Source: Ottowia thiooxydans DSM 14619 (GTDB taxonomy: Bacteria > Pseudomonadota > Gammaproteobacteria > Burkholderiales > Burkholderiaceae_C). From it: 64,000 nt of DNA. The stretch spans positions 62,001-126,000 of the forward strand of contig NZ_AUGX01000016.1 of assembly GCF_000422885.1 (NCBI RefSeq), in the 5' to 3' direction. The first letter of the stretch is position 1, and each line of letters starts with the position of its first letter. Position numbers and translations under genes: made by a program. The notes under the pieces are model-generated. The model was not told the origin of the DNA. It saw nothing but the letters and a program-made list of their open reading frames with translations, and did not search any database. Of this stretch, positions 52,037 through 59,777 are shown one piece after another.

Positions 52037-52842
52037 ACGAAAAGAATCAGTCGGCACTGCGCCATTTTTTGCTGGCACTTCAGTTTTTCACGCGCATTCC
52101 TGTCACCGGCAAGCTAGGCGCATGGGTGGGGTATAGCCCTGAAATGCTGAGCGCGAGCAGTGCGTACTTCCCCGCAGTGGGGTGGGTAATAGGGGGCGTG
52201 GCTGCGGTGGTTATGGGGGTGGCGTTGGCGTGGTTGCCCATGGGTGCGCTTGGCGCATTGGCGGCGGCTTTCATCGCCACCATAGGTACGGTGTGGCTTA
52301 CCGGTGCTTTTCATGAGGACGGCTTAGCTGATACGGCAGACGGTCTTGGTGGCAACGTTTCGCGCGAACGTGCCCTGCAGATCATGAAGGACTCACGCAT
52401 TGGCAGCTACGGAACGGTGGCGCTGATTCTGGCCTTGGGCTTGAAAGTGGTGCTACTGGGATCCATAGCTCAAAGTGGTGCCTGGACTGTCATGACTGCG
52501 CTGTTGGCGGCGCATGTCTTGTCTCGCTTGGCACCGCTGGTGGTGATGCGCACTCTCCCTTACGTGAGCGATGCAGAACACTCCAAATCAAAGCCTATTG
52601 CTGAAGCAGTCACAGGCTTGGGTTTTCGCACCGGATGCCTGTGGTCGATTCCGGCGCTGCTTCTCATTTGGCAAGCTCACGGCTTCGGTCACCTGATCGT
52701 CGCGCTGATCCTTTGGACGGCTGCACTCGCTTTCATGCTGAGATGGCTCCGCCGACGTCTGCAGGGCTTTACGGGGGACACGCTGGGCGCGGTTCAGCAG
52801 GTCTGTGAACTCGCGCTCTACCTGGGGCTCGCCGTGCAATAA
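52033..52842 (+). CDS. cobS: Adenosylcobinamide-GDP ribazoletransferase CobS
   Basis: This is a 269-residue polytopic membrane enzyme with FTRIPVTGKLGAW at the N-terminus, the acidic metal-binding block FHEDGLADTADGLGG near residues 95-110 and KDSRIGSYGTVALILAL, all CobS hallmarks. It joins AdoCbi-GDP and alpha-ribazole to complete the nucleotide loop. The GDP-activated substrate comes from CobU in the upstream operon. A bidirectional terminator follows 25 bp after the stop. Confidence 0.95.
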   Translation: MNEKNQSALRHFLLALQFFTRIPVTGKLGAWVGYSPEMLSASSAYFPAVGWVIGGVAAVVMGVALAWLPMGALGALAAAFIATIGTVWLTGAFHEDGLADTADGLGGNVSRERALQIMKDSRIGSYGTVALILALGLKVVLLGSIAQSGAWTVMTALLAAHVLSRLAPLVVMRTLPYVSDAEHSKSKPIAEAVTGLGFRTGCLWSIPALLLIWQAHGFGHLIVALILWTAALAFMLRWLRRRLQGFTGDTLGAVQQVCELALYLGLAVQ

Positions 52843-52866
52843 GCATGGTGATGGAGTCGTCTCAGG

Positions 52867-52899
52867 CATAAAAAAGCAGGCTCTCGCCTGCTTTTTTTA
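52867..52899. terminator. Bidirectional terminator between cobS and the lipoprotein gene
   Basis: The stem AAGCAGG-CTCTCG-CCTGCTT is flanked by A and T runs on both sides, serving the two convergent genes. Confidence 0.92.
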
Positions 52900-52908
52900 T
52901 TCAGAGTA

Positions 52909-54816
52909 TTACTCTGAGCTCTTGTTGGCTACGCACCAGGCGCCGGCCGTTTTGACTCGGTACTGCGCTGGCTGGTAGGGATCGACGGGTTGGATGTGGG
53001 CTGAATCCACTCCATAGTCCCAGAGTGCCTCGAAGTACGCGTCGCCTGATCGTGTGTTGGAGAAATAGGCTACTGCAGGTTGGCCTGGCCAGAACCCCTC
53101 AGTGTTGGGGACGTTTGTAGCCGTGGCCTGTTTGAAGCCCTTCTTGACGAACCATTCAAAAATGCCAGTGCCGCCGTCGGCATTGCCACTGTTATTGGGG
53201 CTGTCTTCACCTTTGACGACTGCATGCAACTCAGCCTCTGTCGGCAGACGCCAGGTAGAGTAACCACCGAATTTCTGCTTTGCCTTTTGCACGCAGGCGG
53301 AGTGAGCAAGGCTATGGTAATTTTCCCAGCCGTTTTCTTGAGTGGAGGGCAGATTGGTGATGGGCCCCCGCAGCCAGACGAGGCCAGTACGAAGCTGTTC
53401 GATCACGTCTTCGTCTTTGTAGCGCACTTCCTCAATGCGAGCCAGCTGCTTAGGCAGGCTGTCATAAAGATACAGATCAAGCGCTGCCTGGCCACCATTG
53501 TCTGCTGCCTTGGGCCGGTACGTGTCTGCAGCCTTCTGCGCTGGCCCATGGGCCCGGTAGCTGTATGCCTCCACCAAAAGATGAACACCCATCTCTTGAA
53601 TGGCCCTGTAGTAATCGTGCAGCTCGATAAGGCGCGGATCAGTAATGGGCGCGTCAAACGGCCTGGTGGTTCGCAGGAAGTCGTTGGCACGCACAATCAG
53701 TCCGGGCTCTGTCACGGTCATGGCGATGTGCTGAGCGGCAATGGAGGCCAGACGTGCTTCCACCCCCGTCGTTTCATTCAGGATGGCGTCTATATAGCCC
53801 TCGATCTTCTTCTTGCGGATGTCCAGATCAAGGTTTCTGAAGTTCTCACAAGCCGAGAAGTTGGCCTGGTCTTTGGGGTCGCAGGTGTTGCTGGCGGCTT
53901 GAGCCACCGTGGTCAGATGTTTGTATTGTCCTTGGATGAACGTCACATCCTTGGCCAATGACAGCGTGAGGTTCTGGAGCAGTTCGTCCTTTTGGCCGCT
54001 GAGCAACTCGAACGTAAGTTTGATGAGGTTGTCGAGCTTGGCATTAATTTCGTGCAGCTGTTCCAGGATTTCAGCTGTGCTGTCAAGGCCGTCGAGCGCG
54101 GAGGCTTTCTCAAAGACCAAGCCAACACCTTCCTCTGCTAGAGCTTCGGCAAGAAAGTCCAGCAACGAGAATTCCTTTCCACCTACCGTAGGCGTTCTGG
54201 CGAAAGAGTGAGACGGAGCGCCTGCTGCCATTTCACCTACGACACTGTTCAGAAACACGTTCAGTGAGGTGGCATTGCTTTGCGCTGCCTGATTCAGCAG
54301 CACATCATGGCTGAAGTAGCTTTGCTTGGGGTTGGCTACGTCGAAACCTGCACTGGAGGTCGTAGGAATCTGGAGAAACTGCTTGACCTTATTAGATGCT
54401 TCTTCAACTCCAATGCCAGGGTGGAGGTCAATGTAGCGGCTGATCATGGTGGTGGCCGCGTTGGCGTACAGCACGTCTTCATCAACTACAAAATTCTCGA
54501 CGTCCAGGACCAAGGTGTCCTTGAACGGCTTGCCTTCATAGGTGCCACCTGTCGCCGTGATGCGAAAACGTGAGGTTTTGTTTTCAGGTACGGCGAGATG
54601 AAAGACGCCGCCAGCGTCTGTTGGACGGTCTGTGTTGCCTACCTGGTTTCCGTTGGCGTCCAGCAATTTGACCTGAGCCCCAACGAGTGGGGCGCTCAGA
54701 TGAATTTTGCCGATGGCTTGCTTGCTTGCGCTATCCGAATCAGAGTCTCCCGATCCGCCGCAGGCCGTAAGCAGCACAAACGCGGCGAGCGAGAGGCATT
54801 TTGAGAGTCTCTGCAT
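52909..54816 (-). CDS. Large lipoprotein with DUF1566-like C-terminal domain
   Basis: This is a 635-residue exported lipoprotein. The signal ends in the lipobox LLTACGGSG with Cys19. Residues 35-100 resemble a carboxypeptidase-regulatory-like beta domain (LVGAQVKLLDANGNQVG). The middle (about 220-420) is helical and partly coiled (LEQLHEINAKLDNLIKL). The C-terminus has a DUF1566/Lcl-like lectin-type fold (GGYSTWRLPTEAELHAVV, YFSNTRSGDAYFEALWD). Function is unknown; surface attachment or recognition is plausible. It is convergent with cobS and not an obvious part of the cobalamin pathway. Confidence 0.75.
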   Translation of the reverse strand: MQRLSKCLSLAAFVLLTACGGSGDSDSDSASKQAIGKIHLSAPLVGAQVKLLDANGNQVGNTDRPTDAGGVFHLAVPENKTSRFRITATGGTYEGKPFKDTLVLDVENFVVDEDVLYANAATTMISRYIDLHPGIGVEEASNKVKQFLQIPTTSSAGFDVANPKQSYFSHDVLLNQAAQSNATSLNVFLNSVVGEMAAGAPSHSFARTPTVGGKEFSLLDFLAEALAEEGVGLVFEKASALDGLDSTAEILEQLHEINAKLDNLIKLTFELLSGQKDELLQNLTLSLAKDVTFIQGQYKHLTTVAQAASNTCDPKDQANFSACENFRNLDLDIRKKKIEGYIDAILNETTGVEARLASIAAQHIAMTVTEPGLIVRANDFLRTTRPFDAPITDPRLIELHDYYRAIQEMGVHLLVEAYSYRAHGPAQKAADTYRPKAADNGGQAALDLYLYDSLPKQLARIEEVRYKDEDVIEQLRTGLVWLRGPITNLPSTQENGWENYHSLAHSACVQKAKQKFGGYSTWRLPTEAELHAVVKGEDSPNNSGNADGGTGIFEWFVKKGFKQATATNVPNTEGFWPGQPAVAYFSNTRSGDAYFEALWDYGVDSAHIQPVDPYQPAQYRVKTAGAWCVANKSSE

Positions 54817-55114
54817 GAGATTTCTTTCGTTAGGTGAAAATGTTTTCGTGCGGCTGAGCGGAAGTTCCTAGCTGCTGTTGCCGGAAGCCGTAACGAAAGA
54901 AGTGCGAAAGGTAATATATATTCTTACCCCACAAAGACCGCATTCTCAAGTAAGGCGGGACACATGGTCAACTGATAGATACGGGTGTAATAGCCGCTCC
55001 CTAGTTGAGTAACCTCACGAACGAACTGGTTCCATGGGGTCGGCTTAAAAACCGGATTCCGTCAAATGGCAAGCCGATTGACTGAATGACCCGCCCAAGT
55101 TGGACTCTGCCGAG

Positions 55115-55675
55115 ATGAATAACGATTCCAGGCTCTTGCTGGTTCGCCATGCCCCCGTGCTGATTGAAAAAGGCGTGTGCTATGGCGCCACTGACCTGCC
55201 TGCGGACGGAGCAGCCAATGCTGAGGCGGCGGCGCGGCTGGCTGAAAGGGTGCCTGAGGGCTTGGTCGTGCGGGTTTCCCCCTTGCTGCGCTGCCAACAA
55301 CTAGCCCGGAGCCTGCAGGCCCTCAGGCCGGACCTGAGCTTTAGTGATGATCCACGCCTTCGTGAAATGGACTTCGGAGCTTGGGAAGGCAAGCCATGGG
55401 CTGATATACCGCAGGCAGAGTTTGACCGTTGGCTGAGTGATTTTTCACATGCCAGACCGGGCGGTGAGGGTGAAACGGTCGCGGCCTTGATGGACCGCGT
55501 GGCACAAGCTTGGAGCGAATGGTGCTCCAGTGAAGTGGATGCCCTCTGGATTACCCATGCCGGCGTGATGCGTGCGTCGATCCTGCTCTCAAAAGGGGTG
55601 AATCTTCCTGCCACTGCTGCCGATTGGCCGGCGGTAGATCTACCGTTTGGCCAAACCCTGGAGTTACGACCCTGA
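55115..55675 (+). CDS. cobC: Histidine phosphatase, alpha-ribazole-phosphatase-like (CobC, Salmonella nomenclature)
   Basis: This 186-residue protein of the phosphoglycerate-mutase superfamily has the catalytic histidine in LLLVRHAPVLI (RHA rather than RHG) and VSPLLRCQQLARSLQAL, REMDFGAWEGKPW, and a second histidine in WITHAGVMRA. In Salmonella CobC dephosphorylates alpha-ribazole phosphate or adenosylcobalamin phosphate. The assignment rests on family and on nearness to cobT-cobS; a plain sugar phosphatase is possible. ATG at 55115 is preferred over a TTG five codons upstream. Confidence 0.8.
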   Translation: MNNDSRLLLVRHAPVLIEKGVCYGATDLPADGAANAEAAARLAERVPEGLVVRVSPLLRCQQLARSLQALRPDLSFSDDPRLREMDFGAWEGKPWADIPQAEFDRWLSDFSHARPGGEGETVAALMDRVAQAWSEWCSSEVDALWITHAGVMRASILLSKGVNLPATAADWPAVDLPFGQTLELRP

Positions 55676-55803
55676 CGCGCTGAGGCTTGCACTGCTCTAA
55701 GGAGGGGCTGGTGATTGCCGTATTAGTATTAGGTGTAGCCTTCTAGCTCCAACACGCCGAAGTACGGCATGCGCGCTATCCGGCCCAGCTTCTTCATACA
55801 GCA

Positions 55804-56418
55804 ATGAACCTGCCGACTTTTGACCGCGATGCAGCGCGAGCACTGATCAAAGAGAAGGCCGATGCACCTTTCTCTGCATTTGATATCGGCGACCGCGCGC
55901 ATCGCAGGCAGGACCGGCAGCTTCACGCTGAGGCTGCCTTGCTTTTCTGCCTTGCTGCCGAACGGGCGGATGCCGAATATGGAGCGGATCAGTCCAAACC
56001 CAATCAGGCGATGAACTATCTCGTGCGCGCGGGCATCGCATTCAATAGCGGGGCCCAGATCGAAACTGCTGAGCCGCTACTGCGCCAGGCCATCGCCTTC
56101 GATTGGGGCGGACGAGGGCTTCCAAATGACACGCATATGGTGGAGTGGGCCTTCTTCCAGCTTCTGATAAACGCTCGGCATGATGCTGGCCGCTTTGCAA
56201 AGCTGTTCGACGAAGCCGTGTCACGATGTGCCGAAGTCGGCAGGGACTACGCGGGGATCCATCCGCACCAGGAAGCACTGCTTGAGATCGCCATTGGCAT
56301 GGAGCATCGGCCTATTGTGGAGCGACTTGCCGGGAAGATGGCGGAGCGACGCCCCGCCAAGAAAGCGAGCAAGGAACTATTGGTGCGGGCTAAGGCATTC
56401 CTCGCTAGCCCCACCTGA
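55804..56418 (+). CDS. Hypothetical helical protein
   Basis: This is a 204-residue protein of unrecognised function. It is almost entirely alpha-helical with TPR-like patterning (AALLFCLAAERADAEYG, AMNYLVRAGIAFNSGAQIET, LLEIAIGMEHRPIVERLAGK). There are no signal peptide, membrane segment or catalytic motifs. It probably mediates protein contacts. A 167-bp palindromic element begins 40 bp downstream. Confidence 0.6.
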   Translation: MNLPTFDRDAARALIKEKADAPFSAFDIGDRAHRRQDRQLHAEAALLFCLAAERADAEYGADQSKPNQAMNYLVRAGIAFNSGAQIETAEPLLRQAIAFDWGGRGLPNDTHMVEWAFFQLLINARHDAGRFAKLFDEAVSRCAEVGRDYAGIHPHQEALLEIAIGMEHRPIVERLAGKMAERRPAKKASKELLVRAKAFLASPT

Positions 56419-56457
56419 ATGTTGGCAGCCTCGGCACTTCAAGCTGCCTTGAATGCC

Positions 56458-56624
56458 CTGAGAAGGTGTGAACGAATCCCTCATGTCCGCCTTGACCGCC
56501 CAAAACCACCCGCTCTGCGTTACAAATGCTCGCCATAGCCCGAGCTATGCCTGCGCTTTGCGCCTTGATCGGGCAGTTTTTGACGGCCCTTTCGGGCACG
56601 CCGGATTCATTCACACCTTCTGAG
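56458..56624. repeat. 167-bp imperfect palindromic element
   Basis: End arms at 56458-56479 and 56603-56624 pair in 20 of 22 bases. The exact centre is the palindrome CATAGCCCGAGCTATG at 56534-56549, and inner stretches also pair. It is the same architecture as the element at 57826-57994. Its right arm contains the stop codon of the minus-strand gene at 56607. Confidence 0.85.
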
Positions 56625-57143
56625 TTCTTTTGCGAGGCTCTCCTTGAGTTTCTGAGCGGTGCGGGACTCCGGTTTCCATCTGTCCGTTTTGGCCAGCCAC
56701 TTGTTGAAGCAGGCTCCTACAAACTGATTTCCAGTTTCGGTGAGGTCGGTCGGAGCAATGTAGAAGTGCTCGGGACTCTGGCGGTACCTTTCCAGAAGAC
56801 TGACCGTCGCCAGCCCTAGCTCGTCAAATGCTTGCGCGACGCCAAGCGAGAACGTCAACACGCTTTGCCTGTAGGAGGTGTTCTTGTTTCTTGACAAGGC
56901 GAGGGGGTTCGAGACGTAGAGAACACCAAATTTCTTCCAGAGAGCATCGTTGAGCTCGGAGAGCGCTTTGTCGGCGGCGGCTCTGACGCATGACATGCAC
57001 AAGCCGCTGTTGACCAGCAACGTACTCTCCAACGCAAGAGTGCCACAGACCTTGCAAGCTAGGCGATTGGGTTCCACTGTTGACCTAGGGTGTGTTTCCC
57101 GCAAAACCTGGGGAATAAGCTGAGTAATGCCGGATGCAACCAC
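56607..57143 (-). CDS. Hypothetical protein with CxxC pairs
   Basis: This 178-residue protein has two cysteine pairs, LACKVCG and GLCMSCV, spaced as in a zinc ribbon at about residues 29-54. A helical charged remainder follows. The function is not recognised. It starts with GTG with no clear ribosome-binding site, so the start is uncertain. The last codons run into the arm of the 167-bp palindromic element, so its C-terminus may be altered. It is divergent from the AlkB-like gene across a LexA-like box. Confidence 0.55.
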   Translation of the reverse strand: MVASGITQLIPQVLRETHPRSTVEPNRLACKVCGTLALESTLLVNSGLCMSCVRAAADKALSELNDALWKKFGVLYVSNPLALSRNKNTSYRQSVLTFSLGVAQAFDELGLATVSLLERYRQSPEHFYIAPTDLTETGNQFVGACFNKWLAKTDRWKPESRTAQKLKESLAKELRRCE

Positions 57144-57175
57144 TCATGTTGGTCACAATTCGGGTGTTTGCCATA

Positions 57176-57195
57176 TACTGTTGTTTTATCCAGTA
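57176..57195. promoter_or_regulatory. LexA-box-like SOS operator
   Basis: TACTGTTGTTTTATCCAGTA matches the E. coli LexA consensus (TACTGTATATATATACAGTA) in the conserved CTGT half with one change in the CAG half (CCAG for ACAG). It lies 33 bp upstream of the AlkB-like gene and 32 bp upstream of the divergent gene. Confidence 0.7.
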
Positions 57196-57228
57196 ATAAC
57201 ATCTTCTGGAGTTAACAGGATACCCGGT

Positions 57229-57810
57229 ATGAATATCCAGTTATCGTTACTCGCTGATGAGACTGTGGAGTTGGTGCGAGATGCCGAAGGCGGTATCAGG
57301 TACTACCCGGGCTGCGTGCCTGAACGCTTAGTCTCCGAGTGGTTTTCGGCCTTGGGACCCCTAATACCCTGGCGCAGCGATCGGCGCCCCATGTACGACC
57401 GCATCGTGGATGTACCGCGGTTGATGGCCAGCGCGTCCTTGAACGATCCTGATTGCCCACCTTGTATCAAAGCCGCGCTCGAGGCCGTGCAAACAGTGGC
57501 CCCGGCCCCTTACACCCGTGTAGGGCTCAATCTATACCGAGATGAGCACGACAGCGTGGCCATGCACAACGACCGTACAAACGATCTGATGGCCGGCTAC
57601 CCCATCGCCATTTTTTCCCTTGGTGCCCCGCGAGATATGTTGATTCGCTCCAAGAAGGGGGGCCCTAGCCAGCGAATAACATTGGATCCGGGCAGCGTGC
57701 TCGTGATGAGCCATGCTTCGCAGCATACGCATGACCACGGTATTCCGAAGTGCTCCAAGGCCCAGGGACCCAGGATCAGCCTGGCATTTCGGGTTCGGAC
57801 GGCGGCTTGA
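57229..57810 (+). CDS. AlkB-like 2-oxoglutarate/Fe(II) dioxygenase
   Basis: This 193-residue enzyme has the iron-binding triad in SVAMHNDRTND (His-x-Asp) and HTHDHGIPK (distal His), followed by RISLAFR with the 2-oxoglutarate-binding arginines. It would oxidatively remove methyl groups from DNA or RNA bases. ATG at 57229 has AGGA upstream; the longer frame starts in the promoter region. The LexA-like box upstream suggests damage induction. It ends 15 bp before a 169-bp palindromic element. Confidence 0.87.
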   Translation: MNIQLSLLADETVELVRDAEGGIRYYPGCVPERLVSEWFSALGPLIPWRSDRRPMYDRIVDVPRLMASASLNDPDCPPCIKAALEAVQTVAPAPYTRVGLNLYRDEHDSVAMHNDRTNDLMAGYPIAIFSLGAPRDMLIRSKKGGPSQRITLDPGSVLVMSHASQHTHDHGIPKCSKAQGPRISLAFRVRTAA

Positions 57811-57825
57811 AAGGGGCCGTGCGTC

Positions 57826-57994
57826 CTAGGAGGCTGTCGGACTTGGAAATCGCCGGCTGCAAATGGGCCGCAGCGGTCCATTTTTCACGGTCTTTTTGAC
57901 CCATAGCTGGGCTATGGGCCTGCAAATCCCGCGAAAACTGTCCTCGCTGGGGCCCATTTTCGCTATCGGCGCTCCAAGTCCGACAGCCTCCTAG
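57826..57994. repeat. 169-bp palindromic element with perfect 22-bp ends
   Basis: The terminal 22-mers are exact reverse complements (outer tips CTAGGAGGCTGTCGGACTT). The centre is CATAGCTGGGCTATG at 57902-57916. Inner arms pair imperfectly. Its right tip supplies the stop codon of the downstream hydrolase gene. Confidence 0.9.
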
Positions 57995-58800
57995 CCAGCC
58001 ATCGCCCGCAAACTGGCTTCAACGGCAGCGGCGGTAGCAAGGGGCTTTTCCATTGGAAAGAGATGCGTGCCTTCCATCATCATTACCCGCCCGCGAGAGA
58101 TACGACGCGTGTGGTCCAGCCCACCCACTTGCTTCATTTCCGCAGATTGCAGCCCACCGATGAAGGATACCGGGCAGCGAAGGGGATGCGCCCTCAGCAG
58201 CGCCCCAATGTTGTGCGGCAGCGTGTCATAAATGGCGGATTCAATCTCCCGATCAAAAGCCAATTGCCAGCGGCCGTCTGCATCTAACGTGCCGTGATCG
58301 ACATAGTCATGTAGTACTTGTGGGTCCCATGAGGCAAAGATTTTCTTGCCACGGAAGTACTCATACACCGCTTCACGGTTGTCCCACTCATGGCGCCGCT
58401 TGCGGCTGATCAGGCTGGGCGAAAAGCGTTTCATCAGCGGAGTGAGCTTCGCCACACCCAGCGCGCCCGCTCGCCAACCGCCGAGCACGGGTGAATCCAG
58501 CAATAAAACGCCACGCGCCAGATCCGGGTGCCTGGCGGCGCACATCAAGCTCAGGATTCCGCCAAGTGAGTGGCCAACCAGCCAGGGTGCTTGGCCACCG
58601 TTGGCCTTGCGTTGGCTGGCGGCGAAGTCCGCCAGTTGTTGAACGAGATGAGGCCAGTTGTCGGTGACCGGGTATTTAGGGTCATGGCCGTATTTCTCGA
58701 CCGCGCTCACGGTGAACCCGCGCGCCCGCAAACTGTCTAATACAACGCGATAAGTACTCGCGGGGAAGCTGTTTCCATGCGAGAAAACTAAAGAGAGCAT
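57991..58800 (-). CDS. Alpha/beta hydrolase
   Basis: This is a 269-residue hydrolase with LVFSHGNSFPASTYR near the oxyanion hole, nucleophile Ser in PWLVGHSLGGILSL near residue 95 and a C-terminal histidine in MEGTHLFPMEKP. The substrate is unknown. It has no Shine-Dalgarno sequence; the leader is occupied by four GTTCA repeats. Its TAG stop lies in the tip of the 169-bp palindromic element. It follows the Anbu gene, which ends 29 bp upstream. Confidence 0.88.
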   Translation of the reverse strand: MLSLVFSHGNSFPASTYRVVLDSLRARGFTVSAVEKYGHDPKYPVTDNWPHLVQQLADFAASQRKANGGQAPWLVGHSLGGILSLMCAARHPDLARGVLLLDSPVLGGWRAGALGVAKLTPLMKRFSPSLISRKRRHEWDNREAVYEYFRGKKIFASWDPQVLHDYVDHGTLDADGRWQLAFDREIESAIYDTLPHNIGALLRAHPLRCPVSFIGGLQSAEMKQVGGLDHTRRISRGRVMMMEGTHLFPMEKPLATAAAVEASLRAMAG

Positions 58801-58812
58801 GCGTTGAGTTCG

Positions 58813-58832
58813 GTTCAGTTCAGTTCAGTTCA
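58813..58832 (+). repeat. Four GTTCA tandem repeats
   Basis: Four perfect 5-bp units occupy most of the gap between the Anbu stop codon and the hydrolase start. The last one contains the Anbu stop. Confidence 0.9.
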
Positions 58833-59657
58833 GATCAGGCGCTCGTCCGCCGACGCAATTTTCTTCAAGGGCGGGTGGCGGGGTGAAGACACTCTGAGAG
58901 GAGTATCGGTTTGACCTCCATTCCATTGGGGGTCTTCTATGCTGTCAAACACTTCGCGCAAACGCTGACCCCATGAGTCGTGGAGCATCTTGAAGTAAGG
59001 GTTTTCGTAGTCAATGCAAACTATGCGATCCGTTTTTAGTTGATCTGCTTCGTACACCACCAAATCAAGCGGCAGGCCTACGGAGAGGTTTGATTTGAGC
59101 GTGGAGTCCATGGACACCAGCGCACATTTGGCCGCTTCCTCAAGAGGTGTGTCCGGGGTAATGACCCGATCAAGCACCGGCTTCCCATACTTGGATTCAC
59201 CGATCTGGAAGTAGGGCGTTTCTGCGGTGGCTTCTATGAAGTTTCCCGCTGAATAAACCAGGAACAGGCGCATGCCTTCTCCGGCGATTTGGCCACCAAA
59301 AATCAGTGATACGTTGAACTCCAGTCCCGCCTTGCGCAACTCAGCCCCATCTCGCTGACTGACGTGCCGCACGGCGCTTCCCAGAACACGCGCTGCGTCG
59401 AACATGCTCCGAGCGTTCCAGATCGAAATGCCTTCACCCGTTTCAGCGTCCTTGACCTGTTCATTCTGGAGAATTTCCCGCACAGATTGCGAGATGGAGA
59501 GGTTGCCCGCCGAAAGCATCACCATGAAGCGATCGCCTGGGCGTTCATAGATCAGCATCTTGCGAAAGGTACTGATCGCATCCACGCCGGCGTTGGTGCG
59601 GGAGTCAGAAAGAAATACCAGGCCGGCGTTGGTCTTGATGGCGCAGCAATATGTCAT
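58830..59657 (-). CDS. Anbu-type proteasome-like peptidase
   Basis: This 275-residue Ntn-hydrolase starts MTYCCAIKTNAGLVFLSDSR, giving an N-terminal Thr2 nucleophile after removal of Met1, as in Anbu (ancestral beta subunit) proteins. Further proteasome-family blocks are VMLSAGNLSISQSV, SLIFGGQIAGEGMRLFLVYS and AAKCALVSMDSTLKSNLSVG. It assembles into rings in known cases; physiological substrates are not settled. The usual Anbu partners (transglutaminase-like and alpha-E proteins) are not next to it. It follows mutS, with a palindromic repeat between. Confidence 0.88.
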   Translation of the reverse strand: MTYCCAIKTNAGLVFLSDSRTNAGVDAISTFRKMLIYERPGDRFMVMLSAGNLSISQSVREILQNEQVKDAETGEGISIWNARSMFDAARVLGSAVRHVSQRDGAELRKAGLEFNVSLIFGGQIAGEGMRLFLVYSAGNFIEATAETPYFQIGESKYGKPVLDRVITPDTPLEEAAKCALVSMDSTLKSNLSVGLPLDLVVYEADQLKTDRIVCIDYENPYFKMLHDSWGQRLREVFDSIEDPQWNGGQTDTPLRVSSPRHPPLKKIASADERLI

Positions 59658-59671
59658 GAGCGATGAGGCGT

Positions 59672-59776
59672 CCAGGGCGTGTACACACTAAAACCACCCC
59701 CGCGTGAGGTTCCGGCAACCCGCACGCGGCATTGCAACTCCTCGCCGGGCGTGCATTTAGTGGTGAGCAGGCCCTA
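59672..59776. repeat. 105-bp relative of the 17821 element
   Basis: The left arm CCAGGGCGTGTACACACTA is followed by CCCCCGCGTGAGGTTCCGG, matching the left part of the element at 17821. The right arm is the inverted version. It ends one base before the mutS stop codon. Confidence 0.8.
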
Positions 59777-59777
59777 G

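Noticed and set aside
53080-53961. 293-codon plus-strand frame in the lipoprotein gene
   Set aside because: It is antisense to the well-supported lipoprotein frame, which has a signal peptide and lipobox.
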